Assembly (NCBI RefSeq): GCF_003285015.1
Contig: NZ_QMFB01000003.1
Location: 434,001 to 498,000, forward strand
Direction: 5' to 3'
Length of the DNA: 64,000 nt
Source: Paenibacillus contaminans
GTDB lineage: Bacteria > Bacillota > Bacilli > Paenibacillales > NBRC-103111
Program-made: the position numbers and the translations under genes
In this document: positions 8,249 through 17,102 of the stretch, in pieces
Position numbering within the stretch: the stretch's first letter is position 1
Layout of the letters: every line of letters begins with the position of its first letter
Notes under the pieces: model-generated
Database searches by the model: none
Seen by the model: only the letters and a program-made list of their open reading frames with translations
What the model was told of the DNA's origin: nothing

Positions 8249-9127
8249 TTAGCCTTTGCCGTAAAGCTTCTTCATAATTTGTTTGCCTGTCGGCGTTTGC
8301 GCCAGACCGCCTTGCGCCGTTTCGCGGTGCTTCTCGGGCATTGCCGCTCCTACCTCCAGCATAACCTGGATGACCTCATCCGAAGGAATGACGCTGCGAA
8401 CGCCGGCCATAGCCATATCCGCCGCTGCCAGCGCCGTGACGGCACCGAAACCGTTACGGACGATGCACGGGATTTCTACGAGGCCGCCTACCGGATCGCA
8501 GATGAGTCCCAGCGTATTTTTGAGTGCGAGCCCTACCGCATGCGCCGCTTGTGCCGGCGTTCCGCCGCGAAGCTCGACTAATGAGCCGGCTGCCATGCCG
8601 ATCGCAGAGCCTACCTCCGCTTGGCAGCCTCCTTCCGCGCCGGAAACGAATGAGTTATTGGCGATGACGTAGCCGATCGCTCCTGCGCTGAACAGCCCCG
8701 TCGTCATATGCTTGTCATCCCAGCCGAACCGTTCTTGACTGCTGACAAAAACGCCGGGAATGATTCCGCATGAACCGGCTGTAGGCGTCGCAATAATGCG
8801 GCCCATCGAGGCATTTACTTCCGATACCGCAAGCGCATAAGCCATCGCCGTCCCTGCATCTCCTCCAAGAGAAGCATCCCCGGCCGTTACCCGCTTCTGA
8901 ACCCGCTGCGCATCGAGACCGACCAGACCGCTGCGGGACGTCGTATCTTCGGTCAGTCCTTTATGAACGGCCTCTTTCATAATCTCATAATACTTGGCCA
9001 TAATGGCGAATTGTTCGTCTTCGGATTGCCCGGCCTGCTTCGCCTGCTCCTGCAGCATCAGACTGCCGAAGGTCAAGCCCTCCTGCTCGCATATTTCGAC
9101 CATTTGCTTAATGGTGCGGAATCTCAT
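8249..9127 (-). CDS. sdaAA: L-serine dehydratase, iron-sulfur-dependent, alpha subunit
   Basis: A 292-residue protein matching SdaAA throughout: MRFRTIKQMVEICEQEGLTFG at the start, TPTAGSCGIIPGVFVSSQE, GAEGGCQAEVGSAIGMAAGSLVELRGG, and GLICDPVGGLVEIPCIVRN. The conserved cysteines in the SCG, GGCQ and LICD stretches are those expected to hold the [4Fe-4S] cluster. With the beta subunit it deaminates L-serine to pyruvate and ammonia in the cytosol. Its ATG overlaps the beta-subunit stop by four bases, so the subunits are coupled. The terminator follows it. Confidence 0.97.
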   Translation of the reverse strand: MRFRTIKQMVEICEQEGLTFGSLMLQEQAKQAGQSEDEQFAIMAKYYEIMKEAVHKGLTEDTTSRSGLVGLDAQRVQKRVTAGDASLGGDAGTAMAYALAVSEVNASMGRIIATPTAGSCGIIPGVFVSSQERFGWDDKHMTTGLFSAGAIGYVIANNSFVSGAEGGCQAEVGSAIGMAAGSLVELRGGTPAQAAHAVGLALKNTLGLICDPVGGLVEIPCIVRNGFGAVTALAAADMAMAGVRSVIPSDEVIQVMLEVGAAMPEKHRETAQGGLAQTPTGKQIMKKLYGKG

Positions 9128-9810
9128 TGTCCCTTTCCGTTCCTTTCCGAAAAATCGATTTTTGCCACCTCGCGAACCGTCGAGATCGCCTCCAGCTCCG
9201 CCATTAGCTCCCGCGTAATCGCACTGTCCAGCTCAAGCACTGTCATCGCTTCGCCGCTGCGGCCTTTACGGTCGTTGCACATCGAGCCGATATTGATGCC
9301 TTCCCGCATCATAATCCGCGTAACCTCCGCGATCATACCCGGACGGTCTTCATGGGATAGAATAAGCGTAGGGTAAATGCAGGTGAATTTGACGATAAAT
9401 TCGTTCACGCTCACCACTTCAATATTGCCTCCGCCGATCGATACGCCCGTTAAAATAACCGTTTTATCGTTAGCCGAAATCGTTAATCGCGCCGTATTCG
9501 GGTGTGAAAAAATGCCCTTGCCTCGCCCGAATACAATCGTCATTCCCGCTTCCTCGGCGTTTGCGATTGATCTTGGTATGCGCAAGTCGTCGGTATCGTA
9601 ATCAAGCAGCCCCGCGACGATCGCCAGATCGGTGCCATGGCCTTGATACGTCTCCGCAAACGACCCGAAAAACTGGATATCGGCATGCGTCGGCATTTCC
9701 CCAAGCAGCTGCCGGGCGGCACGGCCGATTCGTACGGCGCCGGCTGTATGAGAACTCGATGGACCGACCATCGGCGGTCCGATGATTGAAAACACATCTT
9801 TAAAGCGCAT
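9124..9810 (-). CDS. sdaAB: L-serine dehydratase, iron-sulfur-dependent, beta subunit
   Basis: A 228-residue SdaAB: MRFKDVFSIIGPPMVGPSSSHTAGAVRIG is the hallmark N-terminus. The C-terminal third is an ACT domain (HEDRPGMIAEVTRIMMREGINIGSM), presumably binding serine for regulation. It forms the heteromeric enzyme with SdaAA. It begins with ATG after a clear AGGAGG site and is first in a two-gene operon in beta-alpha order, the order found in B. subtilis. Confidence 0.97.
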   Translation of the reverse strand: MRFKDVFSIIGPPMVGPSSSHTAGAVRIGRAARQLLGEMPTHADIQFFGSFAETYQGHGTDLAIVAGLLDYDTDDLRIPRSIANAEEAGMTIVFGRGKGIFSHPNTARLTISANDKTVILTGVSIGGGNIEVVSVNEFIVKFTCIYPTLILSHEDRPGMIAEVTRIMMREGINIGSMCNDRKGRSGEAMTVLELDSAITRELMAELEAISTVREVAKIDFSERNGKGQ

Positions 9811-10202
9811 ACCCGGTTCCTCCTGTTTGCCTAGTAGCCATAATATGTCCGGACCTCAGCCCAAAATAAAGTGAAAGGAAGTTTTCTCTTATAAGCCAAT
9901 TATGCTATGGATTCGGGAGCGCTTCACGTCTTTAAATCGACCTTATCGGCCGGCCTTGTACCGAATCGCCGCCCGCTTCCCGGACAAACGAATAAAGCGA
10001 CTGTATGGTACGCCGCTCATTGCCGTTTATCGATTAGGTAAACGCTTCCGTATTGCTGCGTACCGTTTCATCCGCTATAACGTTTCTGTTAGTACGCGCC
10101 CGACGCTGATCCCCCGGATTCGAACCCAAGGAGAAACGGCTTCGCCGTCCTAAACGCTTTCGCAGAAAGCGAATTCGTAAGTCTAAGCTTAGGGATAAGT
10201 TC

Positions 10203-10225
10203 GTTTACCGAGATTTAGAGCCGCT
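10203..10225 (+). repeat. 23-base dispersed repeat, copy 1
   Basis: GTTTACCGAGATTTAGAGCC followed by GCT, identical to 18949-18971 and in the same orientation. Both copies are intergenic. Confidence 0.8.
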
Positions 10226-10284
10226 CCCCGGTATACCTTCTAAAAAATTGAAAAATCTCCGCTCTTCCAAATTAGTCTAGCATG

Positions 10285-10343
10285 CGCCGGTGACGATAAC
10301 AATAGCGCGTCCGCAATATAGCTTACATTAGCTATTGCCGGCG
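10285..10343 (+). terminator. Bulged hairpin followed by T-run
   Basis: CGCCGG (10285-10290) pairs with CCGGCG (10338-10343), and CAATAGC (10300-10306) with GCTATTG (10331-10337). TTTTT follows on the plus strand. No plus-strand gene precedes it, so it may be the relic of one or part of an untranslated RNA. Confidence 0.35.
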
Positions 10344-10534
10344 TTTTTACTGCGGGAATGCCGCATTTTCGTTTGATATATTATATGCTAAACGGGAACG
10401 GGCGTCGCGGCGTCATCACATTTCCCACTCTACCCTGAATCAGCTTGGAAGGTGCGGCGGCGAAGCGAATATCATTCATGAGGGCGCCGTTCCGGCGAAG
10501 CGGGAGACTACCTTACTTTATGACTTTGCACTAA

Positions 10535-10572
10535 AAAAGGCTAAGCAGTCTTAACGAGCTGCCTAACCTTTT
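10535..10572 (-). terminator. Terminator of the DUF4838 gene
   Basis: A 14-base-pair stem with two mismatches (10535-10548 with 10559-10572), followed by T on the minus strand, just beyond the stop at 10631. Confidence 0.6.
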
Positions 10573-10630
10573 CTTTATTCATTTCTCGATTCTGCTATGA
10601 TTGCACATTTCCCTAGTGAGACATTCCCCA

Positions 10631-11611
10631 TCAGACGTCGCTTGCCCGATCCGCTTCCGTCAGCAGCCGGCCATACGCTTCAACCGGAGGCTCGCCGTAT
10701 TCCCGAAAGTATCGTTCGTCGAGAAAGACGCCAAATGAAGTGATGGAACCTATACCTTGCGAATTGTAATACTCGATGTCCTTCGAAGCTGTCTTTTCGT
10801 CGAAAAACAGCTTTTTTACCGGTTTTTTCCACCGAGACTGAAGCGAGGCGTCGAGCCAGTACTCAAGCACCTGCGTGCGCGCAGCGCCGAAGACTTGCAG
10901 ATTCCGCGCCAGCGCAAGCTGAAATTTTCCGTCATTGTGTATGCCCTGCGGGTTCGCTTGGTCCATTTGGTGAATGCCCGGACCCGTAATTTCGAGAAAT
11001 ATGCCGTCGCGCGGCTTCACCTTCTCCGGCGGCGATTCGAGCGTCGCCATATAGGCCAAATAGGAAAGCTCAGCCTCGCGATCAACCGTTTGTAGGGCTT
11101 CCAGAATGGCATTCATGACCAGCAAGTTTTGCTCGCTCATCGAATAGCTTCGGCATTCCTCGCAATTGCACCACGGCTTGTTATCATCCTGCCACATGTA
11201 ATAACGATTTGTCGACGGCTTCAGCCGCCTCGCCAACGTAACGGCATTCGTCCTGACAACCTCCAGCGCTTCCGCATTGGACGGGCAAAAATTGTCCTTC
11301 GCCGTCCTTTCCCCATCCTCATCCATTCGAAACCAGTTCGGGAAAGCGTTGTAATGCTCTCTCGGCAAAAGCCAGCTCATCGCATGAAGCTCGAATTCAA
11401 GTCCGATATTCAGCTTGTCCAGCCGATCCACCGTCTTTGCCCCTTCGGCCGATTGGAAATAACGGATGAGCGTATCGATTTTGGCGCTTATCAAATGCTC
11501 CGGGTTCCAGTTATGAATGCCCAGCACGTTAAGATTCGCCTTGCTCATCAGGTCGGGCCAGCCGTCGTGTAAATCGTCAAGATCAATTACAATGCCTCTT
11601 CGATCCGTCAT
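10631..11611 (-). CDS. DUF4838-type protein, putative glycan-active
   Basis: A 326-residue protein resembling DUF4838. It has the cysteine cluster WCNCEECRSYS around residue 150, YMWQDD just before it, and the barrel-like strands LNVLGIHNWNP and LEFELHAMSWLLP. DUF4838 is found beside glycoside hydrolase and glucuronidase-like domains and is thought to act on carbohydrates, but no reaction is established here. There is no signal peptide, so it would be cytoplasmic. It is shorter than many family members, which carry further domains. It has an AGGAGG ribosome site and is transcribed divergently from an AraC regulator, a common layout for sugar-use genes. Confidence 0.6.
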   Translation of the reverse strand: MTDRRGIVIDLDDLHDGWPDLMSKANLNVLGIHNWNPEHLISAKIDTLIRYFQSAEGAKTVDRLDKLNIGLEFELHAMSWLLPREHYNAFPNWFRMDEDGERTAKDNFCPSNAEALEVVRTNAVTLARRLKPSTNRYYMWQDDNKPWCNCEECRSYSMSEQNLLVMNAILEALQTVDREAELSYLAYMATLESPPEKVKPRDGIFLEITGPGIHQMDQANPQGIHNDGKFQLALARNLQVFGAARTQVLEYWLDASLQSRWKKPVKKLFFDEKTASKDIEYYNSQGIGSITSFGVFLDERYFREYGEPPVEAYGRLLTEADRASDV

Positions 11612-11757
11612 ATTTGCAACCTCCTAGTTTTGTACAGCCCCATTATATCCGCAGCAAAATACCGGACGCATGCCATCCGTCCGGCCAAACATCTCATTTT
11701 TTTGGTATAATGAACGGGTCGTCATGCAACATCATCCGCCGTCATCCGGAGGTAAAT

Positions 11758-12636
11758 ATGCCGCAATATCCGCTCTATTTGACCGAGTATCCGAATATGC
11801 ACACCTCATTTCCATTCAGCCTCAAAATCGAGACCGTCGAAACGGTAATCCCGCATCGCCATGATTTCCTTGAGCTGATCCTGGTTCTCGAAGGCAGCGG
11901 CTTTGAATCCGTCAACGGAACCGAGCATCGGATGGAGCCGGGAACGTTGATCTTTTTGCTGCCCTATCAATTTCATACGATACAAAGCGACCCGGGCGCC
12001 CCGTTTCGCTTGTTCATTTGCAATTTCGATCTGGAGCTGCTGTTTCATTCGAAATATGGCGAGCTCGGGTTAGCTTCCATGGTGCTGGAGGATTCTGCAA
12101 CTTTGCCTCCATACGTCCAACTGAAGGATCGGGAATGGATCCGAATATTCGAAATATTCGACGATATGATGGGGGAATACATAAGCGAGGAGCGGATGCG
12201 CAGCGTCATGATCCAATCGAAGCTGCTCGAGGCGCTCGTTCTATTCGACCGTCTGCGTATTCGTCAGCATGGTGCCGAAATCGGGCCTAGCGGCGAGACA
12301 GTCCGCCATCCGGGAAAAGCGAGCTTCTGGCAAATCATTCACTATGTCCATAAAAACTATCGCGAAGAGATAACGCTTGAGCAGCTCGCCCGCGAATATC
12401 ACTACAACGCCTCACACTTGAGCGAATTGTTTAAAATCCGGACCGGGCAAAACTTTGTCCGTTTTCTGCAGGGCTTGCGCATCCGCCATGCCTGCGGACT
12501 TCTGTCGTCAAGCGACCTGCCTGTTTCGGCAATTGCATACGAGGTCGGCTTCGGCTCGTTCCAGACGTTCTCCCGCACGTTCCTTAAATCGAAAGGGTTG
12601 CCCCCGACCGTATACCGGAAGCAATCGCGAAACTAG
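11758..12636 (+). CDS. AraC family regulator with cupin sensor domain
   Basis: The N-terminal half is a cupin-like sensor (ETVIPHRHDFLELILVLEGSG, then LIFLLPYQFHTIQS). The C-terminal 100 residues are a double helix-turn-helix of AraC type (ITLEQLAREYHYNASHLSELFKIRTGQNF and PVSAIAYEVGFGSFQTFSRTFLKSKGLPPTVYRK). The start is the ATG at 11758 with GGAGG five bases upstream; the frame is open further upstream but lacks a site there. It is divergent from the DUF4838 gene, so it probably controls that gene in response to a sugar. Confidence 0.9.
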   Translation: MPQYPLYLTEYPNMHTSFPFSLKIETVETVIPHRHDFLELILVLEGSGFESVNGTEHRMEPGTLIFLLPYQFHTIQSDPGAPFRLFICNFDLELLFHSKYGELGLASMVLEDSATLPPYVQLKDREWIRIFEIFDDMMGEYISEERMRSVMIQSKLLEALVLFDRLRIRQHGAEIGPSGETVRHPGKASFWQIIHYVHKNYREEITLEQLAREYHYNASHLSELFKIRTGQNFVRFLQGLRIRHACGLLSSSDLPVSAIAYEVGFGSFQTFSRTFLKSKGLPPTVYRKQSRN

Positions 12637-12805
12637 ACTTCCGTGACCTTTGACTTCCGTTATTCGTGACGAACGCGGCGGTGCTTGGCCTTATTCCTTA
12701 GCGATTGCGCACATGTACTCGCCTATCATCCAAAAGACAAGCGTGAAGTAAACGTTTCCGGAATCGCGGCGTTGACAATCGCAAATAAATACGCTACGTT
12801 ATACA

Positions 12806-12826
12806 TATAATTAGTACCAGGTACTA
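12806..12826 (+). promoter_or_regulatory. FapR operator abutting the fabHB -10 box
   Basis: A perfect inverted repeat, TAGTACC-A-GGTACTA, at 12812-12826, the type bound by FapR, the malonyl-CoA-responsive repressor of lipid synthesis in Bacilli. TATAAT at 12806-12811 touches it, so bound FapR would cover the start site. A good TTGACA at 12772 is too far away to pair with this -10, so the -35 is not settled. Confidence 0.75.
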
Positions 12827-12860
12827 TAACTAGGTAATCATCATGGAAGGAAGTGCCCCA

Positions 12861-13865
12861 ATGCCAGCCCATGCGAAAATAACGGCAATCGGTTCTTATA
12901 CCCCGGAACGGAAGCTGACGAACGCGGATTTGGAACAAATGATCGACACGACCGATGAATGGATCGTCCAGCGAACCGGCATCCGCGAACGCCGCATCGC
13001 CGCCGCGGATCAATACACGAGCGATTTATGCACCTCGGCCGTCGAGCGCCTGATCGAAACGTCCGGCAAATCGGTAGACGACGTCGATATGATCATCGTC
13101 GCCACGCATACGCCCGATTTCCCGTTCCCCGGCGTATCCGCGCTGCTTCAAGCGAAGTTCGGCATCCGCTCCACAGGTGCCGTCGATCTGAATGCCACGT
13201 GTGCGGGCTTTTCGTATGGCGTGCATATGGCGGGCGGCTTGATCGCCTCGGGCTTGCACAGCAAAATTCTTGTCGTCGGTGCCGATACGATGTCCAAAAT
13301 TACGGACTATACCGACCGTACCACCTGCATTTTATTCGGCGACGGCGCGGGAGCCGTCCTCGTCGAGCGCGACGAAGAACAGCCGTCGTTTCTTGCTGCC
13401 CATATGGGAACGGACGGCAAAGGCGGCATTCACGTGTACAGAACGGGACTTTCCAACACGATGAACGGCGTGCCGCTCGTCGACACGAAATGTTTTATCC
13501 AGAACGGCAGGGAAGTGTATAAGTGGGCGGTCGGCACGGTAACCGAAGGCATCCGCACGATAACGGCCAAAGCCGGCATATCGACGGACGACATCGACTG
13601 GCTCGTTCCGCACAGCGCCAACATGCGCATTATCGAGTCCATTTGCGAGAAAACCGGCATTCCTGTCGAAAAAACGCTGCACAGCCTGGTCACCTGCGGA
13701 AACACTTCCGCCGCATCCATCCCGCTCGCGCTTGATTTCGGCGTACAAGAAGGCAAAGTGAAAAAAGGGGATCTTGTTCTGCTCTACGGCTTCGGCGGCG
13801 GACTTGTCCATGCGGGCTTGCTGCTGCGGTGGGGGATCGATAAACCCCGTATGAACCCTGCCTAA
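12861..13865 (+). CDS. fabHB: Beta-ketoacyl-ACP synthase III, FabHB type
   Basis: A 334-residue KAS III that condenses an acyl-CoA primer with malonyl-ACP to start fatty acid chains. The catalytic triad is visible: Cys114 in NATCAGFSYG, His251 in WLVPHSANMRIIES and Asn281 in CGNTSAASIP. The HSAN form of the histidine motif and the LLYGFGGGLVHAGLLLRWG ending match B. subtilis FabHB (YhfB) better than FabHA. It stands alone, as fabHB does, with a FapR operator upstream. ATG at 12861 follows GGAAG by seven bases; an earlier in-frame ATG lacks a site. A strong terminator follows. Confidence 0.93.
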   Translation: MPAHAKITAIGSYTPERKLTNADLEQMIDTTDEWIVQRTGIRERRIAAADQYTSDLCTSAVERLIETSGKSVDDVDMIIVATHTPDFPFPGVSALLQAKFGIRSTGAVDLNATCAGFSYGVHMAGGLIASGLHSKILVVGADTMSKITDYTDRTTCILFGDGAGAVLVERDEEQPSFLAAHMGTDGKGGIHVYRTGLSNTMNGVPLVDTKCFIQNGREVYKWAVGTVTEGIRTITAKAGISTDDIDWLVPHSANMRIIESICEKTGIPVEKTLHSLVTCGNTSAASIPLALDFGVQEGKVKKGDLVLLYGFGGGLVHAGLLLRWGIDKPRMNPA

Positions 13866-13897
13866 CCGATGACTTCTTTTTATGAGGCTTTAAGCCA

Positions 13898-13944
13898 AAA
13901 AACGCCTCCATCGCCATTTGTATAACGGTTTTGGAGGCGTTTTT
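13898..13944 (+). terminator. Terminator of fabHB
   Basis: A 13-base-pair stem (13898-13910 with 13932-13944), a 21-base loop and flanking A and T runs on both sides, so it may also work for the minus-strand cassette that ends at 14021. Confidence 0.85.
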
Positions 13945-14020
13945 CCTATTAGCCGGGACCCGCTTAATCGTTACCCTCGGACAGTCCCACTGGATGATTC
14001 ATAAATTTCATCGTTTCGAT

Positions 14021-14749
14021 CTACAATACTTTTACAGCATGATTGATCAAATAGCTATAAATCTCTAACAGTTCTTGATTGTTCCTTAAGTATTGACTTC
14101 CAAATCCATTCGCAATATCATCTGAACGCAATCCTTGCTTCAGAGTTGAATATCGGGAAGTAATATAGTCATACCCTAAATATTTATAGTGTAAAAGCAG
14201 GACTTCAGTTATAGGGGGGGTTATGATATTTCCAACAGGGTGGGCTTGATGTCTGCCGGGAATAAAGTTTATTTCTTGAATCCCATTTGGATTAAATATT
14301 TGAGGTTTATCATAAAAGGGGTTTCTTACACCATGTTTTACCGTTTCATATAACGGTTTGTTTTTACTCGGAAAACAATCCGAAACCATTTCATATGCGC
14401 AGGGAACTACCAGCGTTATTCCTTGAGAAAGACATTTCTGCAAATATGCTCTAAGATCGAAGTGATAAAAATGTTCGTCCACATCACAAACAATAACCCA
14501 GTCGGCCTTGCCTCTGCTTTGTTTCCAAAACTGATTGAATAGCTCCATAGCCGACAGCACAAGAGAATTACCGTTCACGTCAAACTTCTCGACATTGACT
14601 TTGGGATGTGATCTTAACATGGATAAGGATTTGTCAGTTGAGCCATTATCAAAAATATAGTATTGATCCGCTATATGATCATAATGTTCAAAAAAAAACG
14701 GAAGCATTTTTTCCTCATTCCAACAAATAGCATAAACATGTATGATCAC
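14021..14749 (-). CDS. Family 2 glycosyltransferase of the amino-sugar cassette
   Basis: A 242-residue GT-A type enzyme of the Glyco_tranf_2_4 group. HVYAICWNEEKMLPFFFEHY and YIFDNGSTDKSL form the nucleotide-sugar part, and VIVCDVDEHFYH contains the DVD metal site. It has no membrane segments. It begins with GTG nine bases after GAAAGGGG. It follows an aminotransferase and an acyltransferase gene, so it probably transfers the acylated amino sugar they make. The base composition is clearly more AT-rich than that of flanking genes. Confidence 0.8.
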   Translation of the reverse strand: MIIHVYAICWNEEKMLPFFFEHYDHIADQYYIFDNGSTDKSLSMLRSHPKVNVEKFDVNGNSLVLSAMELFNQFWKQSRGKADWVIVCDVDEHFYHFDLRAYLQKCLSQGITLVVPCAYEMVSDCFPSKNKPLYETVKHGVRNPFYDKPQIFNPNGIQEINFIPGRHQAHPVGNIITPPITEVLLLHYKYLGYDYITSRYSTLKQGLRSDDIANGFGSQYLRNNQELLEIYSYLINHAVKVL

Positions 14750-14784
14750 GTGATTTAGCCCCTTTCAAAACTTTTTTCGATCGC

Positions 14785-15894
14785 CTAACCCTCAAGTATA
14801 ATATCGCAAATTTTATCGACATCCTCTAAATCTAAATCGGCATAAAGAGGCAATGTAAGCACTCGTTTGGCAACGTGCCGGGCTACTGGAGTGTTATTTA
14901 CATCGTATTGCTCCGGATAACAATGAAAAGTATTCGTTAAGGGATAAAAATACTTTCTTGCAAAAATATTATTTTGTTTTAACCTGTCATATATTTCATT
15001 TCGGGTAAATCCAAATGCCAGTTCATCAAAAACGGCCGGAAAATAGGAATAGTTGGACTGCACTCCTTCTACATCATGCATAATTTTTATTCCGTTCACA
15101 CCGGACAGCCGATTTCGATATTTTTCCACGACAGTTTTTCTTTTTGAAATTTCTTCCGTCAGGTGCCGCAGATTACATATCCCCATCGCTGCTTGAAATT
15201 CATTCATTTTTGCATTTAATCCTACCCCTTCAACCAGCACTTCTGATTTTATTCCGAAGTTTTTTAACGTATAAAGCTGCTCTCCGATATTTTCATCGGC
15301 AAATGCAACAGCTCCGCCCTCAAGCGTATTAAATACCTTAGTAGCATGGAAGCTGAACATAGATGCATCCCCAAAATAACCTACGCTTTGGCCGTTAATT
15401 TTTTCTCCGAAAGCATGCGCGGCATCATAAATCACTTTTAAATCATATTTTTTCGCAATTCTCTCAATTTCGTATACATTGCAAATGTTTCCATAAACAT
15501 GAACGGGTAAAATAGCACTTGTCTTATCCGTTATTAAATTTTCTATTTTCGTCACGTCAATTGTATAATCACTGGGATTTACATCGCAAAATACCGGAGT
15601 TAATCGATTCCTAACAATCGCATGAGTCGTTGAAGCAAATGTAAAGGGCGTTGTAATCACTTCGCCAGTTAAATTCATAGCCTGCAATACAAGCTCTAAT
15701 GCCAGATGTCCATTAGTAAATAAGGAAATATTGTCCACTTCCAAATATTCGATAAGTTCTTGTTCTAACTGGTTATGGTACTTTCCCATATTGGTAAGCC
15801 AAGCCGTATCCCATATAGATTTTATTTCATTTATATATTCTTCAAAAGGCGGAAGCGATGAACGAGTGACATAAATCGGCTTAGACTTATTCAC
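14785..15894 (-). CDS. DegT/DnrJ/EryC1/StrS sugar aminotransferase
   Basis: A 369-residue PLP enzyme. The PLP lysine is Lys186 in FSFHATKVFNTLEGG, with Asp157 in IYDAAHA contacting the ring and TTPFTFASTTHAI forming the phosphate site. Such enzymes convert a nucleotide-bound 4-keto or 3-keto-6-deoxyhexose to the amino sugar with glutamate as donor; related ones are VioA and FdtB. The acyltransferase upstream overlaps by eight bases and suggests N-acylation next. The keto-sugar synthesis genes are not in this cassette and must lie elsewhere. It uses a GTG start with a weak ribosome site, suggesting coupling. Confidence 0.88.
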   Translation of the reverse strand: MNKSKPIYVTRSSLPPFEEYINEIKSIWDTAWLTNMGKYHNQLEQELIEYLEVDNISLFTNGHLALELVLQAMNLTGEVITTPFTFASTTHAIVRNRLTPVFCDVNPSDYTIDVTKIENLITDKTSAILPVHVYGNICNVYEIERIAKKYDLKVIYDAAHAFGEKINGQSVGYFGDASMFSFHATKVFNTLEGGAVAFADENIGEQLYTLKNFGIKSEVLVEGVGLNAKMNEFQAAMGICNLRHLTEEISKRKTVVEKYRNRLSGVNGIKIMHDVEGVQSNYSYFPAVFDELAFGFTRNEIYDRLKQNNIFARKYFYPLTNTFHCYPEQYDVNNTPVARHVAKRVLTLPLYADLDLEDVDKICDIILEG

Positions 15895-16459
15895 GATAGT
15901 CTCTCTCTTCTTTAAATTTCCTTTCTAGTTCAAGGACGTTTCTACTTCTCTTTTTGATCTCTCTAAAGGGGATTCCAACATTAATGGACCATTCATTAGG
16001 GTCCTTATTAACGAGACTGAGCGCGCCAAACGCGCTTCCTTCTTTTAGCGTTGTCCCAGGCAGCACTACACTTCCACAGCCTATCATTACATGCTTTTGA
16101 ATGATTACCCTTTCTCTGGTTACCTGTTTATAGTTTTCGGGGATCGTCGGATTTGTCATGGTTTCACCCGAAAAATCGTCGCCTATTGAATAAATGGAAA
16201 CTCTAGACGATATATTTGCAAAATCCTCTATTACGATTCCTTTATCTCCACCGTACAAAGCAGTGTAAGTTCCTATATGGATATAATTTCCAATATTAAT
16301 TTTCCCGCTAAGGATACAAAAATCGTCAATACGGACATCGTCGCCGATCAGCATATCTTTTGCGCCATAAATGCTTGTTTTACGGCTTATTAAAACGTTT
16401 TTGCCGAATCCGGCCAACCCCAATTCATGTAATTCGGTATGCGTGTAGAAGTTATTCAT
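15887..16459 (-). CDS. Left-handed beta-helix acyltransferase (sugar O- or N-acetyltransferase)
   Basis: A 190-residue hexapeptide-repeat protein: repeated I-G-x-x-V/I turns (MLIGDDVRIDDFCILSG, INIGNYIHIGTYTAL, VIEDFANISSRVSIYS, HVMIGCGSVVLPGTTL, KEGSAFGALSLV) and a C-terminal basic helix. It would transfer an acetyl or other acyl group, most simply to the amine made by the neighbouring aminotransferase. ATG at 16457-16459 has GGGGGAG upstream; an in-frame start nine codons earlier is less likely. It is first in the three-gene AT-rich cassette. Confidence 0.88.
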   Translation of the reverse strand: MNNFYTHTELHELGLAGFGKNVLISRKTSIYGAKDMLIGDDVRIDDFCILSGKINIGNYIHIGTYTALYGGDKGIVIEDFANISSRVSIYSIGDDFSGETMTNPTIPENYKQVTRERVIIQKHVMIGCGSVVLPGTTLKEGSAFGALSLVNKDPNEWSINVGIPFREIKKRSRNVLELERKFKEERDYRE

Positions 16460-16737
16460 ATTTCTCCCCCTGACTTCCTGATCCATAGTGAAGTAATTCG
16501 TTTCTACTTCAACAAGATTCTAGTAAAATAACCATGAGTGCCGATAACCAATCCTAAAGCAGCAGTAAATTTCTTATGCAACAAGAGCTGGAATCACGGG
16601 GGCCGGTTCAGAAGAGAAGCCTCTAATCTTAAACATTATATGTACAAGGGATAGATTCTGTGATTATAGAATGGAGACTATCACCTTGTTTTCTCCTTTT
16701 TGGACGCCGGTTAACCGAACGTTTGACAAAACAAACT

Positions 16738-16759
16738 AACCTGCCTAACACGGCAGGTT
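16738..16759 (-). terminator. Terminator of the small-protein trio
   Basis: AACCTGCC pairs with GGCAGGTT across a six-base loop. The stem begins inside the stop codon of the last gene (16758-16760), and a T-rich run follows on the minus strand. Confidence 0.7.
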
Positions 16760-17102
16760 ATCCTTCTTGCTTCGCACATGATACTATCGAGCGGTTCAAC
16801 CAAATTTTCCCGGGCCGGCTTCGCCGTATCCGGTTAACGCGAACGCCTGTCATTTTGAAAGCCAAAACCTTCTGGCAGGCAGCAATCGCTTTAATGCTTT
16901 CCGCCAGCTGGCGGTCTAGCCCCGGCGGTCCTCCACCGGCGGAAGAAGGCCGATCCGATCGGGCATCCGAAAAAAGACTCCGCGCTCTTTCCGACTGAAT
17001 ATCCGCCAATGCTTCAATCATTCTGGCAAGCGCCCTTTGACTTCTTGCAAGCGACTGCAAAATATGCAGCTTCGCCTCATTTTGCTTGCTGTAGTAGCTC
17101 AT
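16758..17102 (-). CDS. Small helical protein, third of a paralogous trio
   Basis: A 114-residue, mostly helical, unrecognised protein. It shares with its two upstream neighbours the pattern LARSQRALARMIEALADIQSE (helix 1) and a second helix (LAESIKAIAACQKVLAFKM), then has a basic tail. Its ATG overlaps the upstream stop as TAATG, so translation is coupled. A proline-glycine linker separates the helices. No signal or membrane segment is visible. The function is unknown; the location between surface-glycan genes of a spore former hints at a spore or surface role only by context. Confidence 0.65.
   Translation of the reverse strand: MSYYSKQNEAKLHILQSLARSQRALARMIEALADIQSERARSLFSDARSDRPSSAGGGPPGLDRQLAESIKAIAACQKVLAFKMTGVRVNRIRRSRPGKIWLNRSIVSCAKQEG

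Larger units (their letters stand above)
9811..10630. other. 820-base gene-free region
   Basis: No convincing gene. It holds small palindromes (for example CGCTTTC/GAAAGCG near 10170), one copy of a 23-base sequence repeated 8.7 kb away, a bulged hairpin at 10285-10343 and the terminator of the DUF4838 gene at its right end. An arginine-rich frame at 9902-10153 has no ribosome site. Confidence 0.6.

Noticed and set aside
10111..10127. Sequence like a tRNA T-arm (GGATTCGAACCC on the plus strand)
   Set aside because: The T-stem does not pair properly, and no acceptor stem, D-arm or anticodon arm can be built around it on either strand.
9902..10153. Open frame of 83 codons in the gene-free region
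   Set aside because: Arginine-rich, no ribosome site, no recognisable motif; it looks like chance in GC-balanced DNA.
12772..12777. TTGACA as -35 of the fabHB promoter
   Set aside because: It is 28 bases from the TATAAT next to the FapR operator, and the hexamer at 17 bases is a poor -10.
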